From Zobellia uliginosa (GTDB lineage: Bacteria; Bacteroidota; Bacteroidia; Flavobacteriales; Flavobacteriaceae): DNA of 64,000 bases. Below the pieces are notes generated by a model. The model saw nothing but the letters and a program-made list of their open reading frames with translations. It made no database searches and was not told the origin of the DNA. Positions within the stretch are counted from its first letter, which is position 1; every line of letters begins with the position of its first letter. Location of the stretch: positions 124,001 through 188,000 of the forward strand of contig NZ_JAHKPY010000015.1 in the NCBI RefSeq assembly GCF_018860745.1, read 5' to 3'. Shown in pieces: positions 16,646 to 27,014 of this stretch. Both the position numbers and the translations under genes were made by a program.

Positions 16646-17902
16646 TTATAAATTAAACGCTTTTTTTACATCACCTACCATGTCCAACTTTTCCCATGTA
16701 AACAATTCTACTTCTTTCTCAATACGACCGTTGTATGGTGATTCAAATACTTTCTTGATTATTTTAGGCTCCTTACCCATGTGACCATAGGCTGCAGACT
16801 CTAAATATATAGGGTTACGCAACTTAAGTCTTTCTTCAATAGCATGTGGGCGCATATCAAAAAGCGTTTTGACTTTGATGGCAATTTCACCATCGGTAAG
16901 ATTCACGTTAGATGTACCATAGGTATCCACATAAATAGATGTCGGTTCAACTACCCCAATAGCGTAGCTCACTTGTACTAAAATCTCATCGGCAATACCT
17001 GCTGCCACCAAATTCTTTGCAATATGGCGTGCAGCGTAAGCGGCACTCCTATCTACCTTACTCGGGTCTTTACCACTAAAAGCACCGCCACCGTGAGCTC
17101 CTTTTCCTCCATAGGTGTCAACAATAATTTTTCTACCGGTAAGACCAGCATCACCGTGAGGACCACCAATTACAAACTTTCCAGTAGGGTTGATGTGATA
17201 TTTGATCTGATCATCAAAAAGACCTTGAATTACCTCAGGAAGTTGCTCAACAACCCTTGGAATCAAAATCTCAACCAAATCCTTTTTGATTTTAGCCAAC
17301 ATAGCCTCATCATCGTTGCTAAACGCATCATGTTGTGTAGAGATTACTATCGTATCTATACGCTGAGGCACATTATCGTCTGAATATTCTATTGTTACCT
17401 GAGACTTGGCATCGGGACGTAGATAATCAATAATTCTACCTTCCCTTCGCAACTCGGCCAAATTTTGAAGGATTTTATGTGATATATCCAAAGCCAACGG
17501 CATGTAATTTTCAGTCTCTTTCGTAGCATAACCGAACATCATACCTTGATCACCCGCTCCTTGCTCTTCTTTCTGACCACGATCTACGCCTTGACTAATA
17601 TCCTGGGATTGTTCGTGGATTAGAGAAATAACACCACAAGAATCACCACTAAATTGATACTCACCTTTAGTGTAACCAATTTTGTTTATGACCTCTCTAG
17701 CTATATTTTGAACATCTAGATAGGTATTACTCTTGACCTCCCCGGCCAAAACAACCTGACCTGTGGTTACTAAAGTTTCACAGGCAACTTTACTTTCTGG
17801 GTCAAACGCCAAAAAATTATCCAATAATGCGTCACTAATTTGATCGGCAACTTTATCAGGATGTCCTTCACTAACAGATTCGGAAGTAAATAAATATGGC
17901 AT
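16646..17902 (-). CDS. metK: S-adenosylmethionine synthetase
   Basis: 418 residues. It forms SAM from methionine and ATP. The family motifs [13 protein letters not shown] (residues 13-25), [12 protein letters not shown] near 118 and GGGAFSGKD near 270 are present, and the ATG at 17902 gives the usual [17 protein letters not shown] start. The gene stands upstream of the methionine operon on the same strand but has its own promoter and leader with a predicted SAM-II-type riboswitch, so it is probably regulated separately by its product. Confidence 0.97.
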   Translation of the reverse strand: MPYLFTSESVSEGHPDKVADQISDALLDNFLAFDPESKVACETLVTTGQVVLAGEVKSNTYLDVQNIAREVINKIGYTKGEYQFSGDSCGVISLIHEQSQDISQGVDRGQKEEQGAGDQGMMFGYATKETENYMPLALDISHKILQNLAELRREGRIIDYLRPDAKSQVTIEYSDDNVPQRIDTIVISTQHDAFSNDDEAMLAKIKKDLVEILIPRVVEQLPEVIQGLFDDQIKYHINPTGKFVIGGPHGDAGLTGRKIIVDTYGGKGAHGGGAFSGKDPSKVDRSAAYAARHIAKNLVAAGIADEILVQVSYAIGVVEPTSIYVDTYGTSNVNLTDGEIAIKVKTLFDMRPHAIEERLKLRNPIYLESAAYGHMGKEPKIIKKVFESPYNGRIEKEVELFTWEKLDMVGDVKKAFNL

Positions 17903-17973
17903 ACAAACTTTTATTTTTTCTAAAAGGATTTGAACGAATGCCGAAAAGAAGATGATGCGAATAATTCAACATC

Positions 17974-18052
17974 AACTGCTTTAGCATTTTTTTATTTTGT
18001 AGCTCAATTTAAGCTCAAAAACAGAGGTTGCAATCAGTCAAATCCCTCCTCT
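17974..18052 (-). ncRNA. Probable SAM-II (or related SAM-V) riboswitch in the metK leader
   Basis: On the minus strand AGAGG opens a stem closed by CCTCT (18052-18048 with 18027-18023). Its loop reads GATTTGACTGATTGCAA, the SAM-II core, and downstream TGCTAAAGCAGTT allows the pseudoknot: GACTG (18039-18035) pairs with CAGTT (17978-17974). GCTAAA is also a conserved SAM-II 3' element. The element starts about 12 nt after the predicted transcription start and ends 72 nt before the metK ATG. It is unlike the S-box in front of metY. SAM-V shares this core, so the exact class needs a covariance search. Confidence 0.72.
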
Positions 18053-18070
18053 TTATTTTTAATTAGGACG

Positions 18071-18078
18071 CAAAAGTA
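18071..18078 (-). promoter_or_regulatory. -7 promoter box of metK
   Basis: The minus strand carries TACTTTTG, matching TAnnTTTG, about 20 nt before the first riboswitch stem. I do not see a clear TTG -33 element. Confidence 0.45.
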
Positions 18079-18167
18079 TAAAAAATGTTTAGTTTCATGT
18101 ATTAATATGGTGTTATTTATTACCTCAATAAATAAATAAGCATTTTATCTCTCCTGTTTTCAATGGA

Positions 18168-20846
18168 TTACAAATCATATTTTACAGAGAAAAGCATATA
18201 ACGGGGTTGTACAAAATAGGTCTGCGTTGTAAAAAACAAGTCGTTAGTACTATCTCTGTTCAATGTAGTGGTATTTAACAAGTTGGTACCTTTTATACCA
18301 TATTCCCAGCGGCTATCTTTCTTCTGGTAGGTTAAGTTAGACTCCAGAAAGCTATACCTATTATCAATTGTACTCTCCCTGTCCGTATAATTATAATAGT
18401 CATAATCTACCGTAAAAATAAAGTTCTTCAAAAAAGCGGCATCAAAACGGGCATACGGTCTACTGGTGTAATATGTGGTTTCTAAATTTCCGTTTTCATA
18501 GTTATTTACGGTATATCTGTAACCCAGTTCCAAGTTGGGGGCATTCTTAAAATTAGTTGATAATGCGCCCGTATAATTCTGAGTGAACGAATTAGAAGTA
18601 CGTTGCTGACCGTCTACTAAGTTATTGGTTGTAGACCAACCAACATTAGCACGTGCAGATGCTTTTATCTTACCTATGGTTCGCTCGTACCTTCCGTTTG
18701 CGGTTAACGACTCATCTTCAAAATTAGAATTGATCGTAGTACTTACTCTATTGATTCCAATTATATCGGCATTATTTTTTAGTGCATCTATACGTTTGGT
18801 GTAGATTACATTCGCAAAAATATTAGTAAAATTGAACATATTGAAGCTAAAGAAATTCAAGGAAAGGTTATGATTAAGAGCACTTTCCAAATCTCTATTC
18901 CCATTATAAAGCGAGTTATAATTATTCAATACATACCCTTGTGCAAAATTACTGACATCAGTAAAAGAGCGTGTCACCCTATAATTAAACCGTATATTTT
19001 CTGATTTTTTAAGTTGTGCGTTTATATACATGTCCGGCAACAGTGACGTAAGGTTATCCTCTACCACACTACCCAATTGCTCATTCTTAACATTATACTG
19101 ATGGAGAGTAACCCCAGGATTAAACGTAAAAATTCCCGCTATTACTTTATAATGAAACCCCAAATAAAGATCGGAGACATTGAAACTCAAATCATTTTCA
19201 AAATCACTTCCCATCATATCCAAGGTGGTTTCATTATCTAAAACCTGAAAGATATCCGAGTTGAAATTCTGATGACTTTGCGTTGTACCCAACGTAAAAT
19301 TTATATTACTTTTAGAACCCAGCACCCTATAATAATCAACCTTTGCATCTACTTTATTGGTAACTATATTTTTAGATTGATTTAAATTATACAAGCTCTG
19401 ATTTTCATCTACCGGAAAAATATCCACAAAGGCAAACTCATTACGAATTGCTTCATAAAAAGGGTCTTCATCTTGATATAAGTGTTGCGCCTCTACAGCA
19501 AAAATGTTCTTTTCATCTAAGGTGTAATATATATTAAGATTTTGATTTACCGATAAAGGTTTTTGTTCTTTTACCTCAGAAATTTCATCCTTAATATCAG
19601 CTATGGAAAGCACATTCACGACCTCATTATCATCAGATTGTTTTAAAAGTCCGTCGTAATCCAATTGAAAATTCTCATTTGGTTTATACCTAGCACTCAA
19701 TTTTGCCAGGCCCAAATGTACGGTCTGATCCGTATTGGTTGTCGCATTTTCTATATCGTTACTGGCTATATAAGCTGTAGTACGCTCTGATTTCATTAAT
19801 GTACCAGTATAGGAGTAAATCCCAAAACCACTTAAATCCAAACTTTGGGTAGGTGCATAACTAAAATTTGCCGCAGCAAACTTGGTATCTATGTCATTAG
19901 CTCTATTGTTCTGGGCCGTAGAAAGCCCCAATCCATCAGCACCCGTGCCTATTGAGCTACCTCCTCTAGCATTTATATTTCTAAAACCTCCGGTAAAATT
20001 TCTGTAGTCGTTTCGGGTAAATGGCACTTCACCCAAATTATTTAAATCCGTAATGATATTAATGCTGTACTTGGGACTGTAGTAAAACAATTTAGGGTGT
20101 GCCAGATACCTATTATCAGGTCCGTATCCTGCCGTTAACTCTCCAAACCAGAAGTTTTTTTTGCCTTCCTTTAACTTAATGTTCAAAGCTACGTTATCAT
20201 CATCATTGGTAAGGCCTTTCATTTGAGATACTTCATTGAAATTTCTTAGCACTTCAACTTTACTAAGTGCATTTGCCGGAATATTTTCAACGGCCAATTT
20301 AGAATCACCATCAAAAAAATCTTTTCCTTCAACCATAACCTTGCTTACGGTCTTACCTTCTACTTCTATCTGGCCATCATCGTTGATCTCTATACCTGGA
20401 AGGTTTTCCAAAACATCCTTCAGCTTTTTCTCCGTACCGGAAACAAAGGCATCCATATCATAAACAATAGTATCCCCTTTTACCGAAACAGGCATTTCAT
20501 ATGTTACTTCTACACCGTCTAATTTACTGGCCTGTTCATGCATTTCAATATCCTTAACAGCATCTAATTTACCCGCCATAAACGTAAAAGACTCTGTTCT
20601 AAAACCTAAATAACTTACTTTAACGGTGTATTCAAATCCTGATTTTAGCTTCAATTTATACATACCCGCATGATTTGTTATACCGTATGATTCCAAACCT
20701 TTTGTTGCGGTATTTATAGCAATTACATTAGCCATGTCTACGCCTGTACCCAGACTATCTTTCACAGTCCCGGTTAAAGAGATTTCCTGAGACAGCCCCA
20801 TCACTCCCATTGCAAGAAACAAAACTAACAACAATACATTTTTCAT
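18168..20846 (-). CDS. Outer membrane beta-barrel protein of the TonB-dependent receptor type
   Basis: 892 residues with a signal peptide (cleavage near GLSQ). Residues 22-110 form a carboxypeptidase-regulatory-like beta-sandwich (LTGTVKDSLGTGVDMANV). A plug-like part follows (LKDVLENLPGIEINDDGQIEVEGK near 138), then a long barrel rich in alternating aromatic strands ending in MLFSVKYDL. Such proteins import ligands through the outer membrane with TonB energy, or act as TonB-independent barrels. The ligand is unknown. It is followed in reading order after the GLPGLI gene, 48 bp away, so the pair is likely co-transcribed. Confidence 0.85.
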   Translation of the reverse strand: MKNVLLLVLFLAMGVMGLSQEISLTGTVKDSLGTGVDMANVIAINTATKGLESYGITNHAGMYKLKLKSGFEYTVKVSYLGFRTESFTFMAGKLDAVKDIEMHEQASKLDGVEVTYEMPVSVKGDTIVYDMDAFVSGTEKKLKDVLENLPGIEINDDGQIEVEGKTVSKVMVEGKDFFDGDSKLAVENIPANALSKVEVLRNFNEVSQMKGLTNDDDNVALNIKLKEGKKNFWFGELTAGYGPDNRYLAHPKLFYYSPKYSINIITDLNNLGEVPFTRNDYRNFTGGFRNINARGGSSIGTGADGLGLSTAQNNRANDIDTKFAAANFSYAPTQSLDLSGFGIYSYTGTLMKSERTTAYIASNDIENATTNTDQTVHLGLAKLSARYKPNENFQLDYDGLLKQSDDNEVVNVLSIADIKDEISEVKEQKPLSVNQNLNIYYTLDEKNIFAVEAQHLYQDEDPFYEAIRNEFAFVDIFPVDENQSLYNLNQSKNIVTNKVDAKVDYYRVLGSKSNINFTLGTTQSHQNFNSDIFQVLDNETTLDMMGSDFENDLSFNVSDLYLGFHYKVIAGIFTFNPGVTLHQYNVKNEQLGSVVEDNLTSLLPDMYINAQLKKSENIRFNYRVTRSFTDVSNFAQGYVLNNYNSLYNGNRDLESALNHNLSLNFFSFNMFNFTNIFANVIYTKRIDALKNNADIIGINRVSTTINSNFEDESLTANGRYERTIGKIKASARANVGWSTTNNLVDGQQRTSNSFTQNYTGALSTNFKNAPNLELGYRYTVNNYENGNLETTYYTSRPYARFDAAFLKNFIFTVDYDYYNYTDRESTIDNRYSFLESNLTYQKKDSRWEYGIKGTNLLNTTTLNRDSTNDLFFTTQTYFVQPRYMLFSVKYDL

Positions 20847-20894
20847 GAAGTACGGGTTAGGAATGGAAACTAAAAATTTAAAGAGATAAAAATT

Positions 20895-21752
20895 TTATTG
20901 TGGTCTGCCGTCTCCACGGTTACGTCTACTCCTGAAATTTTCACGCATTTCTTTCATTTTCTCTTGAGAGATTTTGTCATATTCCGCTTGAGTTACTCTT
21001 TTACCTTTACTCGGAGCCTTGATTTCTATTTTCTCAGTTGGGTTTAAAGTAAGCTCCGAACAAACAATAGTAGTGATATCATCACTTACCGCAAGTATAA
21101 GTCCAGGAAGCCCCCAATATGAAAAAGGACCCTGGTTAACAGGTATTTCTGGAGTATACCAGGCAACAATTTCTACTTCTTTTATTATAAACTCTTCTTC
21201 TTTTTTGTCTTCTTTTTCCGTAGTGCCATCTCTATTTGGTCTACGGAAAATTGCTCTCATATTGGGTCGTTTGATTGTCTTAGTGGCAGTTGCCTTAAAC
21301 GCGGTATAGTTACCAATTTGCTTAGTATCACTCTCTAATTTCCAATCTAGTTTTTCCAATTCATCGTCTATAAGGAATATTTTACCTAGAAGCTCATTCT
21401 TTACTAAATACCTCTGATCTTTTAAATTCTTATATAAATCGCCATCTGATACTCCCATTCTTCCAAACCGTGGACCGCGACCACCCTCTCTACCACTAGG
21501 CTGTTCCAACTGTTCTTCCTCCTCGTAGATAGATTCTATTTGATTGAAAGTGAGTTTAAAGGTTTTTTCATTCGCCTTTTTAATACGCTCCATCATCTCC
21601 TTTTTACGGTCTTCTGGAATTTTTCTATTACCAAAATCCATATTTACCTGGGTTTTACTCTGGTATGTTGCTTTTCCCTGAAAATCTTGAGCATACGTAC
21701 TGGCGCACAACAAAACAAGAATTAAACCTATAGACCACTTATTTTTCATCAT
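20895..21752 (-). CDS. GLPGLI family secreted protein
   Basis: 285 residues with a signal peptide (MMKNKWSIGLILVLLCAS...YA). The name motif is present as YWGLPGLILAVSDD near residue 220, preceded by AWYTPEIPVNQGP. The C terminus is basic (RSRRNRGDGRPQ). The family has no established function and commonly occurs next to TonB-dependent or barrel proteins, as here. ATG at 21752, with an internal M at the second codon. Confidence 0.9.
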   Translation of the reverse strand: MMKNKWSIGLILVLLCASTYAQDFQGKATYQSKTQVNMDFGNRKIPEDRKKEMMERIKKANEKTFKLTFNQIESIYEEEEQLEQPSGREGGRGPRFGRMGVSDGDLYKNLKDQRYLVKNELLGKIFLIDDELEKLDWKLESDTKQIGNYTAFKATATKTIKRPNMRAIFRRPNRDGTTEKEDKKEEEFIIKEVEIVAWYTPEIPVNQGPFSYWGLPGLILAVSDDITTIVCSELTLNPTEKIEIKAPSKGKRVTQAEYDKISQEKMKEMRENFRSRRNRGDGRPQ

Positions 21753-21949
21753 GATAGTTTGTTAGATCGAAATTAAGACTCTTAAAACCGTATTTGGTTT
21801 AATCCAACTTTCAAAAGAAAAATTAACGTCTTTAAGGGTATTTTTACGATTGTGGATAAAATTTGTTTTTACTTCCTATTGTTATCTCGTATCTTGTACC
21901 TTCCAATACAACTATCAACATCAACACAACCATTAATTAAGAAAACTCT

Positions 21950-22564
21950 ATGCACATAGCAGTTGCCGGAAACATCGGTGCGGGAAAAACAACCTTAACT
22001 AGATTATTAGCAAAACATTATAACTGGGAAGCCAATTTTGAGGATGTTGTAGACAACCCTTACCTAGATGATTTTTATAATCAAATGGAACGTTGGAGCT
22101 TTAACCTTCAGATTTACTTTTTGAATCATAGATACCGTCAAATTCTACAGATTAGGGAAAGTGGAAAGGAAATTATACAGGACCGAACCATTTATGAAGA
22201 TGCTTATATTTTTGCACCCAACCTTCATGCCATGGGCTTGATGACCAACAGGGATTTTGAAAATTACAAAAGTCTTTTTGAGTTGATGGAAAGCTTGGTA
22301 CAACCGCCGGATCTACTTATATATTTACGCAGTTCTATTCCAAACCTTGTGAAGCAAATTCATAAAAGAGGCCGCGAATACGAAAACACTATTTCTATTG
22401 ACTATCTAAGTAGACTTAACGAACGGTATGAAGCATGGATTCATGGCTATAGTAAAGGAAATCTATTGATTGTTGATGTGGACAATTTAGATTTTGTAGA
22501 CCAACCAGAAGATTTAGGTACGATTATCAATAAGATTGATGCGGAAATCAACGGTTTATTCTAA
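21950..22564 (+). CDS. Deoxynucleoside kinase
   Basis: 204 residues. It phosphorylates deoxynucleosides in salvage. The Walker A loop is GNIGAGKTT (residues 7-15), and the family features DRTIYEDAYIFA near residue 83 and YLRSSIPNLVKQI near 124 fit the dCK/dGK-type family. The specificity cannot be read. It ends 6 bp from the convergent App1-like gene. It is divergent from the GLPGLI gene. Confidence 0.92.
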   Translation: MHIAVAGNIGAGKTTLTRLLAKHYNWEANFEDVVDNPYLDDFYNQMERWSFNLQIYFLNHRYRQILQIRESGKEIIQDRTIYEDAYIFAPNLHAMGLMTNRDFENYKSLFELMESLVQPPDLLIYLRSSIPNLVKQIHKRGREYENTISIDYLSRLNERYEAWIHGYSKGNLLIVDVDNLDFVDQPEDLGTIINKIDAEINGLF

Positions 22565-22570
22565 CTAAAA

Positions 22571-23578
22571 TTACTTTATAAAATTATTTTCTTTAGCGTG
22601 TGCAATTGCCTGCTCACTGCTGTCAACCAATAAAACCAGTGTGGTCTTATAGGATTGAAACAGACCGCTGACACGCTCCATTTTCCTTTTGTGATTAACG
22701 CTTCTTAAATAGATGGCACTAATTTGATTAGGATACAACTCCGCAATTTCTTTATAGATATCTGCATCGTGCTCTCCGCTATCCCCTATCAAGATGAATT
22801 TAAGATTTGGATAGGTCTTTAAAAGGTTTAATATCTCTTTTTGCTTCTGAGGTTTTTCTACCTCCTTTTTACGCTTCATAAAGCGCGGGAAGTTCCGCAA
22901 CAAAATTGGACCTTTGGGAAAGTTATTTTCTTCCAAAAAAAACTCAAGATAGCGGTACAAGTTCCAAGGACTATGGCTAACATAAAAAATTGGATTGGCA
23001 GACTCTCCCGATTTTCCTCTGTGCAACAAATTATAAAATTCTGCAGCACCTCTAAGAGGAGTGCGCTTACCTGCCCTTTTAAAAATAGTATTTACTACCA
23101 CTCGCCATTTTAAAGAAGAGACGACACCCGTATGCAAAATAGTATCATCAATATCACTGATAACCCCAAACTCAGCTTTAACGGAAGGAATTAACACTTC
23201 TCCAGGAAAACGATTTTGACGAAGTATTTCTCTACCCAATGAACTGTCATCATAAGAGATTTCATAATTTAACCACCCTTCTTGGTTGGTTAGTGTCTCT
23301 AAATTCTCTAAAGATTCATTAAAAACATAATAGCCTCTGTTATCTGTCTTTCCTATAAGAACACGATCATCAGAAAGATTTAATTTTATACTGGTATTCC
23401 TTACTTCATCCGTTTCAAAACGTTTGTAGCTATTCCATATTAACGTAAAAAAGCCTTTTTTAGACAGGTCTATTTCCTCATCCTCCAAAGCTCGTCCTCT
23501 AGCATAGAAATGCGAATCAGTTCCATACCCCTGAAAAGCAATAATCTGCAACCTATCTTTTTTACCGAATAAACCCAT
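22571..23578 (-). CDS. App1-type phosphatidate phosphatase domain protein (DUF2183)
   Basis: 335 residues. The HAD-like motif DIDDTI near residue 142 (DxDxT) with ILIGDSGEHDADIY near 263 marks the App1 family, which dephosphorylates phosphatidate in yeast. The N-terminal half (about 1-130) is a beta-rich domain beginning IIAFQGYGTDSHFYARGR. Substrate in bacteria is unproven. No signal peptide is seen, so it is likely cytoplasmic. Confidence 0.85.
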   Translation of the reverse strand: MGLFGKKDRLQIIAFQGYGTDSHFYARGRALEDEEIDLSKKGFFTLIWNSYKRFETDEVRNTSIKLNLSDDRVLIGKTDNRGYYVFNESLENLETLTNQEGWLNYEISYDDSSLGREILRQNRFPGEVLIPSVKAEFGVISDIDDTILHTGVVSSLKWRVVVNTIFKRAGKRTPLRGAAEFYNLLHRGKSGESANPIFYVSHSPWNLYRYLEFFLEENNFPKGPILLRNFPRFMKRKKEVEKPQKQKEILNLLKTYPNLKFILIGDSGEHDADIYKEIAELYPNQISAIYLRSVNHKRKMERVSGLFQSYKTTLVLLVDSSEQAIAHAKENNFIK

Positions 23579-23766
23579 AGTGCCAAATATACTTAAATAT
23601 AGGACTAGGAATTAGTCTGATAAAAATCTATAGGTGCTCAAAAGTACAGTTTACGCATTCAACAGCAAGCTTCACTCATTCCTTGTTTTTATTGAAACGG
23701 ATACCTTTTAGGTTTATATATGTTTAACCATGCCGTTCTATTGGAAAGGCGCAAAATCCATATTCT

Positions 23767-24471
23767 ATGAAACCCAAGAAAAATCCACAAAAAGATTTAA
23801 ACCCTAACCGTCCTATTTATTTTCTTTTTGGGCTATTATTTGTTCTTATGCTTACTTTGGTAGCATTTGAATGGAAAACTTATGACCACCATTATGACTA
23901 TGATGTTTCTATGAATTTAGAGGATGAACTTACAGAAGAACTTCCAATTTTGGTAGAATTTAAAACACCTCCTCCTCCAAAACAGATTCAGGCACCACCT
24001 ATAATTGAAGTCATTGATAATGAGGACGAGAAAATTGAAGATGTGATTGAATCCTCAGAAACCGATCAGGAGGAAAAGATCTTAGAGGTATCGGACATAG
24101 AGGTAGTAGAAACTGACGAACCTGAAGAAATATCCTTTATTGTAATTGAAGATGTACCCGTTTTTCCTGGATGTGAAAAGGAAAAGGAAAAACGCCTTTG
24201 TTTTCAAAAAATGATGAACAAACACGTTGCCAAGAACTTTAGGTACCCTGAATCTGCTCAAGAAATGGGTATCCAAGGACGCGTAAATATCATGTTCGTG
24301 ATACAAAAAGACGGTAGTATTGGTAATGTACAATTACGAGGCCCAGATAAGAGCCTTGAAAAAGAAGCTAAAAGAATAATAGATAAATTACCAAAAATGC
24401 AACCTGGTAAACAAAGAGGGACACCTGTACGAGTTCCTTTTAGTCTTCCCATAAATTTTAAACTTCAGTAA
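23767..24471 (+). CDS. Energy transducer TonB family protein
   Basis: 234 residues. A short basic N terminus is followed by a single membrane helix (about 18-36), then a proline-rich and acidic periplasmic span (TPPPPKQIQAPP near 79; EDEKIEDVIE), and a C-terminal TonB domain (FRYPESAQEMGIQGRVNIMF near 160; VRVPFSLPINFKL at the end). It transmits proton-motive force to outer membrane receptors, such as the barrel protein at 18168. The matching ExbB/ExbD genes are not in the window. Confidence 0.92.
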   Translation: MKPKKNPQKDLNPNRPIYFLFGLLFVLMLTLVAFEWKTYDHHYDYDVSMNLEDELTEELPILVEFKTPPPPKQIQAPPIIEVIDNEDEKIEDVIESSETDQEEKILEVSDIEVVETDEPEEISFIVIEDVPVFPGCEKEKEKRLCFQKMMNKHVAKNFRYPESAQEMGIQGRVNIMFVIQKDGSIGNVQLRGPDKSLEKEAKRIIDKLPKMQPGKQRGTPVRVPFSLPINFKLQ

Positions 24472-24480
24472 ACCGCACAA

Positions 24481-24510
24481 AAAAAGGGGCCATTTTCACG
24501 GCCCCTTTTT
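24481..24510. terminator. Bidirectional terminator
   Basis: AAAAAGGGGCC / GGCCCCTTTTT around an 8 nt loop lies between the convergent tonB-like and hppA genes. GC-rich stem with A and T runs on both sides. Confidence 0.88.
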
Positions 24511-24530
24511 TTTATATGAAATTGAATTAG

Positions 24531-26906
24531 CTACTTTTTAACATCCACCTTTTCAATGGTGATTTCCGTCTCTTTACCATTATTGGCTGCTACATTTTTT
24601 TCAAAAGCCATAAGTTGATTGTTTACTTCTGATTTCGTTCCTCTAAATACTTTCTCTTGAGATAATTTTTCCCCGTTCACAACCGTAGTATATGCAATTG
24701 TTGCTTCAGCCTTTTGGGAATCAAGGTCATTCATTTCAACCCTAATCTCTTTATTATTCTCTACACCGGCCATGCCAGTAGCTTCCATTGCAATACTTGG
24801 TGCAATAACCAAAGCTACAACAGACATTAACTTTAAAAGAATATTTAAAGAAGGCCCTGAAGTATCTTTAAAAGGATCACCTACCGTATCTCCAACGACA
24901 GCGGCTTTATGTGCGTCCGTTCCTTTACGACCATCCGACTCAATCATTTTTTTGGCATTATCCCAAGCACCACCAGCGTTAGATTGAAAAATTGCCATTA
25001 ACACACCACACGTTGTTACGCCGGCCAAAAGTCCGCCCAACATCTCGGCACCACCTATAAAACCAACTGCAACCGGAACAACAATTGCTAACAGACCTGG
25101 CAGAACCATCTCTCTAATAGAAGCTTTTGTAGAAATATCCACACATTTATCATATTCCGCATACCCATCAGCAGCATCAAAAATTGCTCGTTGGTCCGCG
25201 GTAGCTTTAGACATATCCGAATCTACCTCTCTCATAACTTGCAAAGCAGCTTTTAACTGCGGAATATCTCTAAATTGCCGTCTTACTTCTTCAATCATTG
25301 CCATTGCCGCACGACCAACCGCATTCATTGATAAGGCCGAGAATACAAAAGGAAGCATTCCCCCTACTAAAAGACCGGCCATAATTTTTGGTTGAGAAAC
25401 ATCGATTGAGGTTACGTTCGCCACTTTCATAAAAGCAGAAAACAGAGCCAAGGCCGTCAATGCCGCAGAAGCAATTGCAAAACCTTTGCCAATAGCGGCC
25501 GTTGTATTCCCTACTGCATCTAATTTATCCGTACGTTCCCTAACCTCAGAAGGTAATTCCGCCATCTCCGCTATACCACCGGCATTATCAGAAATTGGCC
25601 CGTAGGCATCAACTGCTAGCTGTATACCTGTATTTGCCAACATGCCCACTGCTGCTATGGCAATGCCATACAAACCAGCAAAATGATGCGATACTATAAT
25701 GGCTGCGGCAATCAATAGTATTGGAACCATTGTAGACATCATACCTACACCCAGACCAGCTATAATATTGGTTGCGGCACCCGTTTCCGATTGAGAGACA
25801 ATAGAGTTTACCGGTTTTGTTCCTGTACCCGTATAATATTCCGTAATCTTGCCTACACCCAAACCAGCTACAAGACCAGCTAATGTGGCGTAAAATATAC
25901 CCATTGCACCCATGGGCAGACCCTCTATAGATTCTGGTATGAAGGCCGTAATTATAAAATATGAGGCTACGACCATTAACCCGGCCGAACCGAATTCGCC
26001 AATATTTAATGCTGTTTGTGGATTACCACCATCTTTAACTTTTACAAAAAATGTACCTATGATGGACATTACAATACCAACAGCAGCTAACACTAGTGGA
26101 AGATAAACAGCACCTAGCCCTGCAAAATCCGGAGTTATAATAAATGCCCCTAAAACCATTGTCCCTATTATAGAACCCACATATGACTCAAATAAATCAG
26201 CCCCCATACCTGCAACATCACCCACATTATCACCCACATTATCTGCTATAGTAGCAGGGTTTAATGGGTGATCTTCTGGTATACCAGCTTCCACCTTACC
26301 CACTAAATCCGCACCAACATCGGCTGCTTTTGTATAAATACCACCACCAACTCTTGCGAAAAGAGCAATTGATGATGCCCCTAAAGAAAAGCCGGAAAGC
26401 ACATTCAAGACCAAACTAAGGTTCTCAGCACCAGGCCACATAGATTGATACAACATAAATAATACACTTAGCCCCAAAACACCAAGCCCAACAACTCCAA
26501 GTCCCATAACCGCACCACCGGCAAAGGCAACCTCTAGAGCTTTGCCCAAGGAGGTTTTAGCAGCTTGTGTGGTTCTAACATTTGCTTTGGTAGCAACTTT
26601 CATACCTATGAACCCTGCTAAAGCAGAACAGATGGCTCCTACTATAAAAGAAAGGGCTACCATTCCATGAGAACCTTCCTCATTGCTACCTTTAAAAAAT
26701 AGGAGAACAGCTACCGCTATCACAAAAATTGAAAGGATTTTGTATTCCGCTTTCAAGAAAGACATTGCACCATCGGCAATATTCTTTGCTATCCTAGCCA
26801 TTTTTTCGTCACCAACTTCTTGTTTGGTTACCCATACGTCTTTGACAAAAACGAATACTAAGGCCAGTATTCCGAATACTGGCAAAAATTTTACTACTAA
26901 TTCCAT
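24531..26906 (-). CDS. hppA: Membrane-bound (sodium- or proton-pumping) pyrophosphatase, K+-dependent type
   Basis: 791 residues, about sixteen membrane helices. It hydrolyses pyrophosphate and pumps Na+ or H+. The PPi site [11 protein letters not shown] is at residues 196-206, with [19 protein letters not shown] after it. The segment [10 protein letters not shown] has Ala at the position that marks K+-dependent enzymes. After the last helix (about 709) there is a hydrophilic extension of about 80 residues (from [10 protein letters not shown] to VDVKK) not present in the family core; termini of this family face outward. It lies downstream of ppa but a terminator sits between them. Confidence 0.95.
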   Translation of the reverse strand: MELVVKFLPVFGILALVFVFVKDVWVTKQEVGDEKMARIAKNIADGAMSFLKAEYKILSIFVIAVAVLLFFKGSNEEGSHGMVALSFIVGAICSALAGFIGMKVATKANVRTTQAAKTSLGKALEVAFAGGAVMGLGVVGLGVLGLSVLFMLYQSMWPGAENLSLVLNVLSGFSLGASSIALFARVGGGIYTKAADVGADLVGKVEAGIPEDHPLNPATIADNVGDNVGDVAGMGADLFESYVGSIIGTMVLGAFIITPDFAGLGAVYLPLVLAAVGIVMSIIGTFFVKVKDGGNPQTALNIGEFGSAGLMVVASYFIITAFIPESIEGLPMGAMGIFYATLAGLVAGLGVGKITEYYTGTGTKPVNSIVSQSETGAATNIIAGLGVGMMSTMVPILLIAAAIIVSHHFAGLYGIAIAAVGMLANTGIQLAVDAYGPISDNAGGIAEMAELPSEVRERTDKLDAVGNTTAAIGKGFAIASAALTALALFSAFMKVANVTSIDVSQPKIMAGLLVGGMLPFVFSALSMNAVGRAAMAMIEEVRRQFRDIPQLKAALQVMREVDSDMSKATADQRAIFDAADGYAEYDKCVDISTKASIREMVLPGLLAIVVPVAVGFIGGAEMLGGLLAGVTTCGVLMAIFQSNAGGAWDNAKKMIESDGRKGTDAHKAAVVGDTVGDPFKDTSGPSLNILLKLMSVVALVIAPSIAMEATGMAGVENNKEIRVEMNDLDSQKAEATIAYTTVVNGEKLSQEKVFRGTKSEVNNQLMAFEKNVAANNGKETEITIEKVDVKK

Positions 26907-26964
26907 TCGAGTTGTTGTTTAAGATTTCTAATGCCAACTAAAGTAATGAAATTGATGTTATAAA

Positions 26965-26998
26965 AAAAAGCCTTTTTTATTGCTAAAAAAGGCTTTTT
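26965..26998 (-). terminator. Terminator between ppa and hppA
   Basis: A 15 bp stem AAAAAGCCTTTTTTA / TAAAAAAGGCTTTTT with a TTGC loop lies 16 bp after the ppa stop (27015) and upstream of the hppA start at 26906. Confidence 0.85.
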
Positions 26999-27014
26999 GA
27001 AGAGTAATAATTAT

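Noticed and set aside
17930-18139. Plus-strand ORF of 69 residues in the metK leader
   Set aside because: It overlaps the predicted riboswitch, has no family features, and is opposite the conserved RNA elements.
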